Part shown: one piece after another, positions 44,861 to 56,909 of the stretch
Layout of the letters: each line of letters starts with the position of its first letter
Numbering within the stretch: the first letter of the stretch is position 1
Assembly: GCA_947683425.1 (NCBI GenBank)
Contig: CANTUQ010000073.1
Location: 19,310,501-19,374,500 of the forward strand
Direction: 5' to 3'
DNA length: 64,000 bases
DNA from: Excoecaria cochinchinensis
Taxonomy: Eukaryota; Streptophyta; Magnoliopsida; Malpighiales; Euphorbiaceae
Notes under the pieces: generated by a model
Seen by the model: only the letters and a program-made list of their open reading frames with translations
Database searches by the model: none
Told to the model about the DNA's origin: nothing
Program-made: the position numbers and the translations under genes

Positions 44861-44996
44861 CTTCTATCGCGCTCGCGATAAGTGTCACGCTCGCGACAGA
44901 AGGTGGACTCTCCTTTTGTGCGCTCGCGAATGGTATCACGCTCACAATGTTGGTCGGTCTCTCCTCTATCGTGCTCACGACAGAAGACTCATCCTT
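44861..44996. repeat. TCGCGA palindromes inside the gag-pol frame of D
   Basis: A doublet at 44861-44902 (CTTCTATCGCG to CGACAGAAG), a degenerate site at 44918-44950 and a single site at 44974-44996. They lie in the open stretch 44790-45074 (minus) and are translated there as alanine/serine/isoleucine-rich segments such as VASVTLIASAIE. Confidence 0.9.
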
Positions 44997-45131
44997 CTGA
45001 AAATAATTTTCCTGCACATCATCATCTTTGTTAGTAGAAACAAATTCATTAGTATAGGATTGATCTGACCTCAATTTAATTGCCTTGAGATGTTCCCTTG
45101 GATTCTCCTCCGTATTACTTGGTAAATTCCC

Positions 45132-46169
45132 TTATAATAATGAAGGTAAAGCCTTAGCAATTTGCCCTAATTGCACCTCTAAGTTATGGATAGATGAGGC
45201 ATAATTTTTAGTGATTTGATCAAACTTTGTCTCAAGCCTCTTTTGGCTCTCTTCTTGTGAACTAAACTTCAAATTAATCCCCTCTAAGAACCTATCCATC
45301 TTAACCTCTAAACCTCCAAACCTATCTTGAGGTTGTTGAAATCCTACAACCCTATTTTGATTGCAACTATTTCTCCATGAAAAATTTGGATGGCTTCTCC
45401 AACCAGGGTTATAGGTATTTGAATATGGATTCCCACGCCCTTGTCCTTGGATAAAGCTCACTTGTTCATCCGTACTAGCTATTCCTAAATTACACACTTT
45501 ACTAGTATGACCTTGTTGACCACAAATGGTGCATCCATTTGGTGGACTTCCTCCCATACCTAGGCTATTAAGCTTATGAGTCAAAGCCTCAACTTAGGCT
45601 TGCAATGCTACCACTGAATCAATTGAATGTACCCCCTAACATTAGTAGAATTTGATTCCCTTACTCTTTCAGTTGGCCACATGCAATTGTTCATGGATAT
45701 CTCCTCTAGCAACTCAAATGCAGCTTCCATTGTTTTCCTCAAAAGAGAACCACCGGCTGCAACATCTATCATCCCTCTAGTTGTGGGATTCACTCCATTG
45801 TAAAATGTTTGCATTAGCAACTCCCTTGGAAGGTTGTGATGTGGATAACTTCTCTGTAATTCTTTAAACCTTTCCCATGCTTCATATAAAGATTCATTAT
45901 CATGTTGAACAAAAGTAGTGATATCCTTAATAATTTTTGCAGTTTTGGCTAAAGGAAAATATTTAGATAAAAATGCTTGGGCCAATTGGTCCCAAGTTGT
46001 AATAGAACCTCTAGTAAGTGAATTCAACTAAGTCTTTGCCTTATCCTTCAAAGTAAAAGGAAAAAACCTAAGCTTAATTCCATCCACAAAAACTCCATTA
46101 ATTTTGAAGGTATCACAAATTTCTAAGAAATATATCAAATGAGTATTTAGATCCTCATTTGCCAAACCA
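45132..46169 (-). pseudogene. Gag of D, part left of the CACTA
   Basis: The capsid domain is clear: ITTWDQLAQAFLSKYFPLAKT, ESLYEAWERFKELQRSYPHHNL and LLMQTFYNGVNPTTRGMIDVAAGG. It continues after a stop near 45595 with the zinc knuckle CTICGQQGHTSKVC and a coiled region ending EVQLGQIAKALPS. The upstream stretch up to 46169 (NEDLNTH, FLEICDTFKI) is gag as well, with a stop near 46028. The CACTA inserted at 46170/46173 separates it from the N-terminus at 55148-55418. Confidence 0.9.
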
Positions 46170-46172
46170 TAA

Positions 46173-46185
46173 CACTACAAGAAAA
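46173..46185 (+). repeat. Left terminal inverted repeat of the CACTA
   Basis: CACTACAAGAAAA, the inverse of the right end at 55135-55147. Confidence 0.95.
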
Positions 46186-46195
46186 GAGACAAATA

Positions 46196-46642
46196 ACGAC
46201 GGAAAAATAGCGACGGAGATTTTTCCGTCGCTAATTAGCGGCGGAAGTAACATTCCGCCGCTAATTAGCGACGGAAAATAATTTCCGTCGCTAAATGCCG
46301 ACGGATACAAATTTCCGCCGCTAATTAGCGACGGAAATTGTATTCCGTCGCTAAATATGGCGCCAACTTTTCCCTCCATATTCTGCGACAGTATTTAGTG
46401 ACGGAAAATTAAAACGTCGCTAAAAATAGCGACGGTTTAAGTAAACCGTCGTAAAATTAGCGACGGTATATGATAACCGTCGCTAAATATAGCGACGGTA
46501 ACATTTACCGTCGCTAAAAGGAAAATAAAACATTTACATTTTATTTAGCGACGGGGAAGTATATTCCGTCGCTAAAATTACCGACGGTTTATCTCTTCCG
46601 TCGGTAATATTAGCGACGGAAAAAGAGCTTCCGTCGCTAAAA
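46196..46642. repeat. Left subterminal repeats (GCGACGG type)
   Basis: Many copies of TTAGCGACGGAAA and its complement, mostly paired as short hairpins such as TTCCGTCGCTAATTAGCGACGG. One pair near 46582-46613 uses ACCGACGG instead. In the En/Spm system such repeats bind the element-encoded TNPA protein. Confidence 0.9.
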
Positions 46643-47056
46643 TTAAAAATTCAGATTCTAAAACCCGATCCCCTCCCTCTGCCCTATCTCTCCTCCCTCT
46701 CACCTCCCTCTCTCTCTCCTCCCTCTCTCTGCCCCCCTGCCCTCACGCCGCCGGCCACCGCGCCCCTGCAGGCGGTCCGCCCCTCCCGTCCGATCGCCGG
46801 TCCCCTTGCTCCCCTCCTCCTCCGCTCTCCCCTTCCTTCCCTCTCTCCCCTTCCTTCCCTCTTCCCGCTCCGATCTTCCCCTTCTTTCCCTCCCTCCGCG
46901 TGACGCCGGCGTCCTCCACTCCGATCAGCCTGCTTGCCGGTCCGCCTCTCCTCCTCCGCCGCCTCCTCCTCCCTCCGCTCCTCCTCCTCCTCTCCTCCAG
47001 CATCCGGTACCGATCTGCTCCCTTTATTTTTTTTTTTTTTTTTTTTTAGTTAAAAA

Positions 47057-47095
<39 letters not shown>

Positions 47096-48953
47096 ATTCA
47101 GATAATAATAATAATATTAATAATTTGATTTTGTTTATTAATATTAATTATTATTAATATTATTATTACTAATAATATTATTATTATTATTGTTGAGTTG
47201 ATTATATTATTATTATTGTTAATATGATTGTTATTATTATTAATTTATTTATGTTAGTTAAGTATTGTTGAATAAATATATATTATTTTTAATTACACCA
47301 ACAATTAATTGAATTTATGTTCTAATTGTTAAAAAGTGTAAAAAAAATTAAAATTAAAATATCTTGGGGCATGCCCCAAGTAGCAAATACATTATTTTAG
47401 GGAGCAATTAATTGAATTTATGTTCTAATTGTTACATTATTTTAGCAAATACAGATACATTTTAGCTCGAAAAACAACTTAAAGAGTAAATCAGAGAGCC
47501 GGAATTAACATTCATAATAAAATATGCTAAGTAAGCTTTTGATGTATTATTTTCTGTGGCAGTTTATAGTTAAAGTGATTAACTGAAAACTATGGGAACG
47601 ATACAGACCTTGGGAAAGGAAGCTTTATACAATATAGGATAAAGTAATAAACCATAGAAAAGTGTGGGTGCCACTAAGAAAATTAATTTCAGGTAGGGTT
47701 CCTAAAATTCTGAAGCCAAGAGGAAGAGGATGAATAATAATATAATTTTAATGGTAAATAATAATTAATATATTTACTATCATCATACTCTTAGCCAAAC
47801 TTTACAAATTGCCGCCCCAATTGAACCAACTAATGGCGGTTTTGTCAACCAACTAATGGTGGTTTTGTCATCTCTTTTTTGTTATATATATATATTATAT
47901 GTAGAACAAGAATTTGATGCCCCAAGTAGCAAATTAAGAAATTTTGTTGAAATGCCAAAAATTTGTATGTTATCAAATTAAAGAAATTGACAGTTATGTC
48001 TTGTTAAACAACAAAGTATAACTTTTCCTAAAATAAAATATAAAAAATAACAACAAACTATATCTACTAGTTCATCTGGATAGGAATTTTAATCATTTAT
48101 ACATACCTATTGATTTTATAAATTTAGAGTACATTAATATTTGCATATGGTTTACCAAAAATATTTTTAATTTTTTTACATACTAAATGTAATTAATATA
48201 TATGGATCGTTAGATGAAAAATAAAAAAATATATATATATTTTTAATTCAGTAGCCCATATTTATTAATAAATAGTACGGATTAAATACTAAATAAGGTA
48301 AATATTTGGAATGGTGATTCCATTCCATCTATGGATGGAGGTCAATTTGTGGATCAGGTAGGGTTTTAGATCAATCATAAATTGGCACTAAGCTTGAAAA
48401 AGAGAGAGAGAATTGATTTGTTTTGTATCTTTTGAGAGATGAGACATTAATTATTTATTCAAACCCTAATTATGCTCAACTATATATCATCATATCCTTC
48501 TTTAATTGGATAAGAGTTCATATCAAAGCTATCCCTTCCTCATGCATATGCATTAAGCTCCTATTTTTTAATTAATTTTCATTTCCCTAAAAATAAAAAC
48601 TGATTAATGGTATTTTCAATAATAATAATAATAATTTTCCTTTTTTGGTCGAATTGTGGATTCGGAAATATAATTAAAATCTATAAATTGATTTATACTC
48701 ATTTTTATTCTGTGAACAAAACTCATTATAATTTGATATAATTAAAAAATTAATATTATTATTACTTTTATCATTATTATAATATTGGTTGTTGAGTATA
48801 ATAATCTTGTAAAGTTATTTTTCTAATTAGTATTATTATCTAGGTTATTGACTGTAATATGATAATTTTTTTTGTTTTTTGTTAATAGCATAATAATCCG
48901 TATAATTATTGTTTAAATGACTCCTTGTTCATGTAACAGTTTTGGAATTAATT
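46643..48953 (+). promoter_or_regulatory. CACTA leader and probable 5' UTR intron
   Basis: A pyrimidine-rich, GC-rich leader (46660-47010) ends in CCGGTACCG, then a T-tract and (ATT)n (about 47056-47095), AT-rich sequence, and an acceptor-like AACAG at 48935-48939 just before the ATG at 48954. This fits a long intron in the 5' UTR, but the donor is uncertain. The proline-rich ORF 46806-47105 and its antisense partner are judged to be compositional. Confidence 0.45.
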
Positions 48954-51900
48954 ATGAGTAGCGTAGATAGATCTTGGATGTACAGACGAAAAACAAGGGA
49001 TGGTTACATTAATCCAGAATATGTGGAAGGGGTTCAGTCGTTTATTGCATACGCCAGTTCTCAACCTGCACATATGGACGGGGCTAAAATAAGATGTCCA
49101 TGCAAAAAGTGCCAACACCTTAGTTATCTTCCTGTTGATGAAGTATATTTTCACCTGTTAAAAAAGGGATTTGTTCAAAATTATTTTGAGTGGACACGAC
49201 ACGGAGAACCATCAATTTGCAGTACCTCGATGGGAAACGTGGGTAACATGTCAACAATTGAGGGTGAATTTGAAAGAGGTGGGGAATTTGGTGCCGATGA
49301 TGTAGGGGTGAATGATAATCCATACGTCCAAATGGTTTACGATGCAGCGGGCCATGATTTTAGAGAAAGTACAGCAATGATGGAAGAACCGAACGAAAAT
49401 GCAACCAAATTTTACGATTTGCTAAATTCAGCAGATCAGGAGTTATGGCCAGGCTGCGATAACATGACTCAGTTATCTTCTGTAGCTCGGATATTGAATA
49501 TAAAATCCGAGCAACATATTTCGGATCGAGGTTTTGACCAAATTCTTGCTTGGTACAATGAATCATTGCCTCCTGAGCATAAAATGGTTCCTAATCTGTA
49601 CAATGTGAAGAAACTAATCAGTGGTTTAGGTTTGCCTGTTGAGAAAATCGAATGTTGCCGGTTGGGATGTATGTTGTTTTGGAGGGATGACGTCAATTTA
49701 CAAGAGTGCAAATTTTGTGGTCAACCTAGGTACAAATCTAAAAGTGGCGGTAATCAGCATAAATTGGTACCTTGGAAACGTATGTATTATTTTCCGTTGA
49801 CTCCCAGGCTTCAAAGAATATATGCATCCGAAGTTACTGCACCTCATATGAGATGGCATGATGAGCACGAAAGTACAGGTGGAATAATGACCCATCCATC
49901 AGATGCAGTTGCATGGAAACATTTTAATAACATCCATCCTGATTTTGCTGCTGAATCTAGAAATGTTCGGCTGTGTTTGAGCACTGACGGGTTTCAACCT
50001 TTTGGTCAATCAGGGCAACAATATTCCTCATGGCCAGTCATAATGACTCCTTATAATTTGCCTCCGTGGATGTGCATGAATGAGGCATATATGTTTTTGA
50101 CAGTCATTATTCCAGGACCTAAAAATCCGAAGCACAAAATTGATGTATACTTGCAGCCGTTGATTTATGAGTTACAACAGCTTTGGGATGTCGGTGTTGA
50201 AACATATGATGCATCACTTAAACAGAATTTCATGATGAAAGCAGCTTTAATGTGGACGGTCAGTGACTTTCCCGCCTATGCTATGTTGTCCGGTTGGAGC
50301 ACGGCTGGAAAATTAGCATGTCCTTACTGTGGCGATGATTCAGATGCGTTTTATCTTCAGCATGGTTGCAAAACTTCTTGGTTTGATAACCACAGGAAAT
50401 TCCTTCCACCTGACCACCCGTTCCGACGGAACAAGAACAAATTTATTAAGAATAGAGTTGTACTTGCTAGTCCGCCGGTGGTGAAAAGCAGTGAGCAAAT
50501 TTTACAAGAAATTGATGAGTTGGGTTTACTGAAGGTAACAGAACTTGATGCTGATGAAGTAAATGGAAGAATCAACAAAAATTTTGGCTGGAGAAAAAGA
50601 AGCATTTTTTGGGATTTGCCGTATTGGAAGACTAATTTATTACGGCATAATCTGGATGTGATGCACATAGAAAAGAATATTTTTGATAATGTATTCAACA
50701 CCATTATGAATATAGAAGGGAAGACCAAGGACAATGCTAAATCCCGATCCGATTTAAAGTTGTTATGTAGAAGGCCTGAGTTAGACAAAGATTACTTAAC
50801 CGGAAAATATCCCAAAGCATGCTACACTTTGGACAAAAAACATAAGGAAGTCTTGTGTGATTGGCTAAAAGGATTAAAGTTTCCAGATGGTTACGTCTCC
50901 AATTTGGCAAGGTGCGTCGACATGAGAAAGTACAAATTATTCGGTATGAAAAGTCATGATTGTCACGTTTTTATGCAGAGGCTACTCCCAATAGCATTTC
51001 GAGAGTTATTGCCGACAAAAGTTTGGGAAGCTATAACAGAGCTAAGTATGTTCTTCCGAACATTGACGTCATGCGAGATAAATGCAGCAGATATGGCTAG
51101 ATTGGAAATAGAAATTCCAGTAATCCTGTGCAAACTGGAAGCAATTTTTCCTCCAAGTTTTTTCGACTGTATGGAGCATCTCCCCGTGCATTTAGCACAT
51201 GAGGCGAAACTCGCTGGTCCGGTTCAATATCGTTGGATGTATCCATTTGAGCGGTAACTATCTATGACCTTTAATTGCAATTATATTATACCTTTGTATG
51301 CTAATTAATGGCATTAAAATATATCATGTAGGTATTTGTTTCACTTGAAGAAAAACGTAAAAAATAAAGCTAGAGTTGAAGGTTCAATATGTAATGCTTA
51401 TTTGGTCGAAGAAGCAAGTACTTTTTGTTCGCATTATTTTGAGCCTCATATACAAACGAGACAGCGAAAAATGCCACGTAATGATGATGGCGGGGAATCA
51501 AGTAATCAGGACGGAAACTTATCCATTTTTACATATCCTGGGCGTTTACATGGCCGTTCAATACGGAAAATGCTAGTAGAGAATGAATTAATAGCGGCCC
51601 ATAGTTATATTCTATTGAATTGCGAGGAAGTTCGTCCTTATGTGAGGTAAGTTTAATATATACCCACAAATATTCATTTGTTTTACTATGTTAAGAGTAA
51701 TATATAAATTGATTTTGGCATTTTAGATTATTTGAGGAATGGGTACGGGATCTAATGCCTGAAAAAGATGAAAATGAGGTGAATAAGGAAGTCGAAAAAC
51801 ACTTTCATCATTGGTTCAAGACATATGTAAGTTGTGATTTTGACCATATATTTCCATACATACAATATATATGAAATATATGAATTAAATGATGTTTGCT

Positions 51901-52656
51901 TATTGGAATATGTAGGCATCGACAAATGCAATTGACAACAAGTACATCATTGATCTTGCAAAAGGACCTTTGCGATATGTTAAATCATTTCCGGTTTATT
52001 TCGTAAATGGATATAAATTTCATACACAGAGTCATGGTCATAACAAGGAAACGGTAAACAGTGGGGTTTGCATTCAAGGAGAGTTGATGGATTATTATGG
52101 GCAAATTGTTGATATAATTGAAGTCGAGTACCCCGCGCTGCCAATAAAACGTTGTGTATTATTCAAGTGCGAATGGTATGATCCAACTATTAACGTGGGA
52201 ACAAAAATACATAGCAGATACAATTTAGTTGAAGTCAACCAGCGTAGAAGATTGAGGAACTTTGAACCATTTGTGTTGGCAATGCAAGTGGGACAGGTAT
52301 ATTATGTCTCTTATCCAAGCGTAAAGCGAGACAGATCGGAATGGTTGCATGCGTGCAAAGTAAAACCAAGAGGCATTTATGAAAGGAAAGGCGCCGGACA
52401 AAGTGAACGTTATGAAAATAATGATGCATTTCAGGAGGAAGAATCGGAAGTTCATGAAATCAACAACTCTCTGAATTTTGAAGATAACGAACCATTGAAC
52501 TATGCGCACAATGAATTTGTTGACATTGATGGTGAGGATGATGAAGAAACTTTGGTTGGCGATGGATCTGATGACAAGCCAGAATTTTCATCTTATACAT
52601 CGGAAAATGAGGATGATTTGAATGACGATTTACAGCTTAGTGACGATAGCGAATAA
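48954..52656 (+). CDS. CACTA transposase, TNP2/TNPD type (4 exons, 1151 aa)
   Basis: Modelled exons: 48954-51253, 51332-51646, 51727-51826, 51916-52656; each intron is GT-AG and the sum keeps one open frame. The N-terminus (about residues 5-85; SWMYRRK, IRCPCKKCQ) is the transposase-associated zinc domain. A TNP2 region follows, with LGCMLFWRD, CKFCGQPRYK, LSTDGFQPFG near residue 344 and LDVMHIEKNIFDNVF near 567. A DUF4218-like part spans the first intron (RLLPIAFRELL, YLFHLKKNVKNKA); a DUF4216-like part (FVNGYKFHTQ, GVCIQGELMDYYG) and an acidic tail are in exon 4. It should cut and rejoin element ends in the nucleus. The start is the first ATG with the family N-terminus; an upstream TTG-led extension is unlikely. 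Confidence 0.9.
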
Positions 52657-52782
52657 TTTGTTTAACTACTACTTGCTTATCATGTGAGACCAATTAATAT
52701 TGCACTGACTTGGATATTAATTTAATATGCTTATTACAATGCAATTATTTTCTATTATCTGACAATATGCATTTCCAATGTA

Positions 52783-54583
52783 ATGACAGGTTCAAAAATG
52801 TTTAAGCGAAAGAAGAGAACGGCGATTCCTCCGCGTTTGAGGCAGCATGACGGCGATGACAGTACTGGTGATGGAGGATCCTCATCACCTACCCTCAATG
52901 CCAGCACTCAGGCTGCCGCATCACCTACCATCCCACCCGTTGCGCCATCTACCATTCCTTCCACGGATTCCACTCCTATAGCACACCCTGAATCTATGCC
53001 ACCTCAGGGGTCAGGAACAGAAGATGCGGAAGAGCCTACACCTGGCTCAATTGGAGTTGATGGAAGAATGTACATCAATATCACAGCTAAGGAGTAAGTG
53101 AATAATATTTCATTCATTATGATTTAAATGACAGTTATTACTTGTACTAACATTATTCACATTGTTATATTTTAGATTGAATCCTTCAGGAAAGTGCTCA
53201 CGCATAATGACAACTTCTTTCAAAAACAGAATTGAATATGATGGATTTGCCTGGAAGAATTTGTCAGAGGAAATAAAAAGTTTTTATTTCGAAGAATTCA
53301 AGGTAAAACATTTATGATATTGTATGTTACATAACGAATTATATTTTACTCTTGCTAACAATTTGTTTTTTTTTCTGTCTGCCTTATAAGAAAAAATGTT
53401 ATTGGAACCCGGCGCTTGACGAGATCATGTATTCTGTGTGGGAGACTCGTGCGCGGGCACGTTACAGAGATTTTGTTTGCTTGATAAAGGATGGTGGTGT
53501 CCAACCTCGCTACATGACCGAAGATTTATGGGGACATTGGACACAGTATTGGGCGACCCCTGAAGCCATTTCCATTTCAGAGAGGAATTCTAGTAATAGA
53601 CGGGGAGGACCTGATGGACTCAGTTCATGCTCGCACACTGGAGGGTCGATGTCACATCGGGAACATGCAGATAGACTAGTAAGTTTTACATAATATTACT
53701 GTTATCACTGTAATTAATGGTTACAATTTCTAAAATATATCTCATTACCATAGAGGAGGATGGGAATGTTACTTGTGTGAGGAGTTTGCATTGTTGTGGA
53801 ATGTTGGATGGTAGCTGAATGTGGTAATTTTGAAGTGTTTTTTTATCTTTGTATACAGGAGGTATGCTCCAAATATAGGGGAAATTCTGCCAAAATTTTA
53901 GTAAAAACTTATAGGAATAGTCAATAAATTATAGTTCGCCTTTAATTCTTTTTATTTTTGCAGGGACAATCGATGGGTCGACCGGCTACACTCCCTGAGG
54001 TATTCTTACACACCCACACAAACAAGCATGATGGTCAAACGTTTGTCAATTCCCGGTCAAGGATTTTACATGTATGTCCACATTACTATATTATACAAAT
54101 TTTAAAGATTAGTTATTATTAATCGTTACTTATTGTAAAACACTTGTCCTATGACAGGAACAAGTTGAAGATGCAATTCAGCAACGCTCACAGACTTCTG
54201 ATCATGTTGATGCGAATCAGATCTATTATGAAGTGGCTGGTGGTAGAGACCAGCGAGGACGGGTATTTGGCTTAGGTTCTTTGGCCAAATCTTGTTACTC
54301 GCATTCCTCGGGTTCAAGTACTGCTGCATCTAATAGACGGTCATCCAGAGAAGTACTTGAACTTCAGAATACTGTAAGTGAGCTGAGATCGGAATTGCAA
54401 CAGTCACAGACTCGATGGCAAGACTCAGAGGTTCGATTGCAACAATCTCTGGACTACATATCTGAGTTACGCAATGAGATGGCAAATTTATCTGACCTAC
54501 GCACTGAGATGGCAAATTTGAAGGGTATGTTTGCCTCGTCATCGCATCAGTCTGACCGTACGCCGCCGCCGCCACCAGTTTAG
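52783..54583 (+). CDS. CACTA second protein, Transposase_24/TNPA-like (5 exons, 419 aa)
   Basis: Modelled exons: 52783-53093, 53176-53302, 53391-53678, 53964-54071, 54158-54583, all with GT-AG introns and a single open frame. The N-terminus is basic (KMFKRKKRTAIPPRL), followed by a Ser/Pro/Thr-rich stretch. The centre (GKCSRIMTTSFKN, RARARYRDFVC, GRPATLPEVFLHTHTNKHDG) follows the plant Ptta/En/Spm transposase pattern. Residues about 345-402 form a likely coiled coil (LELQNTVSELRSELQQSQTR), and the end is proline-rich. In En/Spm the second protein binds subterminal repeats and brings the ends together; that role is inferred here. It could share a transcript with the upstream gene, 126 bp away. 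Confidence 0.85.
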
Positions 54584-54789
54584 TTCTCATTTTGTATTAC
54601 ACATACATGGATATTATGTTGTTAACTAATTACTAACTTTATAATTAGCACAATTATTAAATTCGAATATTATTGGATATTGAAATTTAGATATTATTAT
54701 GATTTTTTTCATTATTTTGCAATTAGTTTTAACAGGTTATATTTACATAAAAATAAAATACAAAAAAATAATTTTCAAATTTTCTTTAA

Positions 54790-55125
54790 AATTACCGACG
54801 GAAAACAATTTTTCCGTCGGTAAAATTTCCTAAATTACCGACGGAATTACTATTTCCGTCGGTAAATTACCGACGGAAATTGTAATTCCGTCGGTAATTT
54901 TTACCGACGGAATTACTATTTCCGTCGGTAATTTACCGACGGAAATAGTAATTCCGTCGGTAAAAATTACCGACGGAAATTGTAATTCCGTCGGTAATTT
55001 TTACCGACGGAAATTTTTCCGTCGGTAATTTTCCCTACGGATTTTATGCCGACGGAATCATTTTCCGTCGGCATTCACATTTCCCGACGGAAATTACACA
55101 TTTTCCGTCGGTAATTTCCGTCGGG
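54790..55125. repeat. Right subterminal repeats (ACCGACGG type)
   Basis: More than ten alternating copies of TTACCGACGGAAA and TTCCGTCGGTAA, forming nearly perfect adjacent hairpins. The motif differs from most left-end copies by one base (ACCGACGG versus AGCGACGG). Confidence 0.9.
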
Positions 55126-55134
55126 AAATGTTGT

Positions 55135-55147
55135 TTTTCTTGTAGTG
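55135..55147 (-). repeat. Right terminal inverted repeat of the CACTA
   Basis: TTTTCTTGTAGTG, the exact inverse of the left 13 bases. Confidence 0.95.
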
Positions 55148-55418
55148 TAAATTGAATACTATTTTGAATCATTTGTAAAAGAGATGGCTTAATTTCAAAT
55201 TGATTTGCATTTACCGTTGGCCTTACCACCCCTTGTTGAGCCCCGCTCAATGCTGGCGTAGTAAAGTCCATCAATCTTGGTGGATTCTCTTCTTTAGCCA
55301 TGATTAGTCTCCTAGTTTTATTCTTCTTCTTATTGGATTTACGGTTACTTGAAATAAATCTTTCTATTTCTGGATTCAATGGTTCAAGTTCTTCTTGAGA
55401 ACTCCTTGTATTAGGCAT
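55148..55418 (-). pseudogene. Gag of D, N-terminal part
   Basis: Starts MPNTRSSQEELEPLNPEIER and has LMDFTTPALSGAQQG, NANQFEIKPSLLQMIQ, the conserved start of gag in Athila-group elements. It is cut by the CACTA; the frame appears one base out of phase with the part left of the insertion, so gag was probably already damaged. Confidence 0.85.
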
Positions 55419-55535
55419 ATACTTGAACTATCCAATCCTATAAAAACCAAACAAAATAAACACAAAACTAATTAAGTATTGTAATCCAAAATCATAAATC
55501 AAGATTCATAATGGCAATAAATTTAATCATAACGC

Positions 55536-55553
55536 TCCCCGGCAACGGCGCCA
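55536..55553 (-). other. Primer binding site of D (tRNA-Asp type)
   Basis: On the minus strand TGGCGCCGTTGCCGGGGA, six bases from the LTR end. This is the common tRNA-Asp primer site of Athila-like and related plant Ty3 elements. Confidence 0.85.
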
Positions 55554-56411
55554 AAAACTTGTTAGGTGCTAAAAATGCTAACTCCATAAGTGTATGGTTA
55601 ATCGCTCATAGTACTTAAGATGTCGATCCCACAGAGAATGTAGATTAAATTTCACTCACTATTACTACTTGATTTTATCTTGTTTACAATGTTCAATAAT
55701 TTGTAAATTAATTTTATACTACTCGTGTCATACAAATTAATTAAATCTAGTTAAAATGATAAAAGAAGACAATGTAGATGATGAAGAACTAATAGTTATG
55801 AAACTTGATTCCATCTTTTAATTATAATTATAATCTTATAAGCATGCCAAATTGGAATAAATTTCTAATTCACTCTCTGGATATGAACTAGAGTGCCCAA
55901 AACATGCAATTACAATACTAATCCTTAACTCTCATTAATGAACTAGTTAATTCTAATTACATATTCTAAGATTAATCACCAACCTATATCAATTATCTTA
56001 ACATACTGATCTCTTAAACTATGCTTTGATAATGAATTTCTATTAGATGTAAGATAAAGTGAACCTCTCAATTCTGTCTTAACTTATAATGATCATGCAA
56101 TAATACTAATACACAATTTTGCATTAAAAGACTAATAATATAAATGGAAGTAGAAAATAACAATAATATTATTCAATATCCTTAAATAACATTCATTTAA
56201 TTATAGAGAAGAAAGTAATAGATAAGAGTAAGTAGAAAGAAATTTCTCAACCCTTTTTCCAAACCCTTGTAAGAAATTTTCTTCTCCTTGGTCTTCTTCT
56301 TCAAATCATAAAATCTAACTTAGAACTTTAATTAAAGAAATTTGTTCTCCTAAACTTACAAAAAAATAATTAGTAAAAATTCCAAACATTTAAAATTACA
56401 GTTGAAATTAA

Positions 56412-56419
56412 TATTTATA
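56412..56419 (-). promoter_or_regulatory. TATA-like box in the LTR of D
   Basis: TATAAATA on the minus strand, downstream of the palindrome cluster. A similar box is in the other LTR copy. Confidence 0.4.
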
Positions 56420-56524
56420 TTGTTCTAAAAATCATGTCCCTTGATAAGCTTCTTCAAAGAGTTGCAAAAATTGGTGGAAAGCCCCAATTGTTCAAGTGAC
56501 TTTTCAAGATAAACTGCCCAACGG

Positions 56525-56730
56525 CCTTCTCTGTCGCGCTCGCGACAGAGCACGGCCTTCTCTCCCTTGCTTCTCTTCCTTCGCGCTGGCTGCTTTGCTT
56601 TCCTCCGCGTCTCATCGCGCTCGCGACAGCATGCAGCTTCTCCTTTGGTTCTTCTCTTTCTTCCTTTTCTTCCTTCTTTTTTAGCACCTTCTGTCGCGCT
56701 CGCAACACTTATCGCACTCGCAATAGATTC
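56525..56730. repeat. TCGCGA palindromes in the 5' LTR of D
   Basis: A single palindrome CTCTGTCGCGCTCGCGACAG at 56528-56547, a partial one near 56611-56630, and a doublet at about 56689-56729 (CTTCTGTCGCGCTCGC, then ACTT, then ATCGCACTCGCAATAGA) with decayed inner arms. The doublet has the same layout as in S2. Confidence 0.85.
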
Positions 56731-56909
56731 CTCTTCTCTTGCACAATTTTGCTCCTTTTTTCATTGTTTTCTCCAATTTCTACTATACTCACAAAATATA
56801 GAACAACACATAAAACATACCTAATTCTAACATAATTAACTACAAATAAACATTATTTTAACTACAAAACATGGACTAAATATGAGCTGTTTAGGCTCAT
56901 ATCAATAAC

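Larger units (their letters stand above)
46173..55147 (+). mobile_element. Complete CACTA (En/Spm) transposon, 8975 bp, TSD TAA
   Basis: Ends CACTACAAGAAAA and TTTTCTTGTAGTG form the inverted termini; TAA at 46170-46172 and 55148-55150 is a perfect 3-bp target duplication. Arrays of short inverted CGACGG/CCGTCG motifs fill both subterminal regions. Inside are two plus-strand genes with canonical introns and no stops: a TNP2-type transposase (48954-52656) and a Transposase_24-type protein (52783-54583). It is inserted in gag of element D. All features expected of an autonomous element are present. Confidence 0.95.
37841..56904 (-). mobile_element. Athila-like Ty3 element D, RT-less, carrying a CACTA
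   Basis: Minus-strand element with LTRs at 37841-39150 and 55560-56904 and a perfect TSD ATAAC (37836-37840, 56905-56909). Reading right to left: LTR, tRNA-Asp type primer site, gag (split by the CACTA at 46173-55147), protease, integrase, an extra ORF, PPT, LTR. Without the CACTA it is about 10 kb. RT and RNase H are missing. The primer site and the extra ORF after integrase point to the Athila clade. It is inserted in the LTR of copia E. Confidence 0.9.
55560..56904 (-). repeat. 5' LTR of D (right copy, 1345 bp)
   Basis: Plus-strand ends TGTTAGGTGC and CTCATATCA. Better preserved palindromes than the left copy (56525-56730) and a minus-strand TATAAATA at 56412-56419, about 105 bp downstream of the palindromes in the element's own direction. 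Confidence 0.9.

Noticed and set aside
46743..47105. Proline/serine-rich and arginine/glycine-rich ORFs in the CACTA leader.
   Set aside because: Pyrimidine-rich leader giving open frames on both strands; the real genes start at 48954 and 52783.
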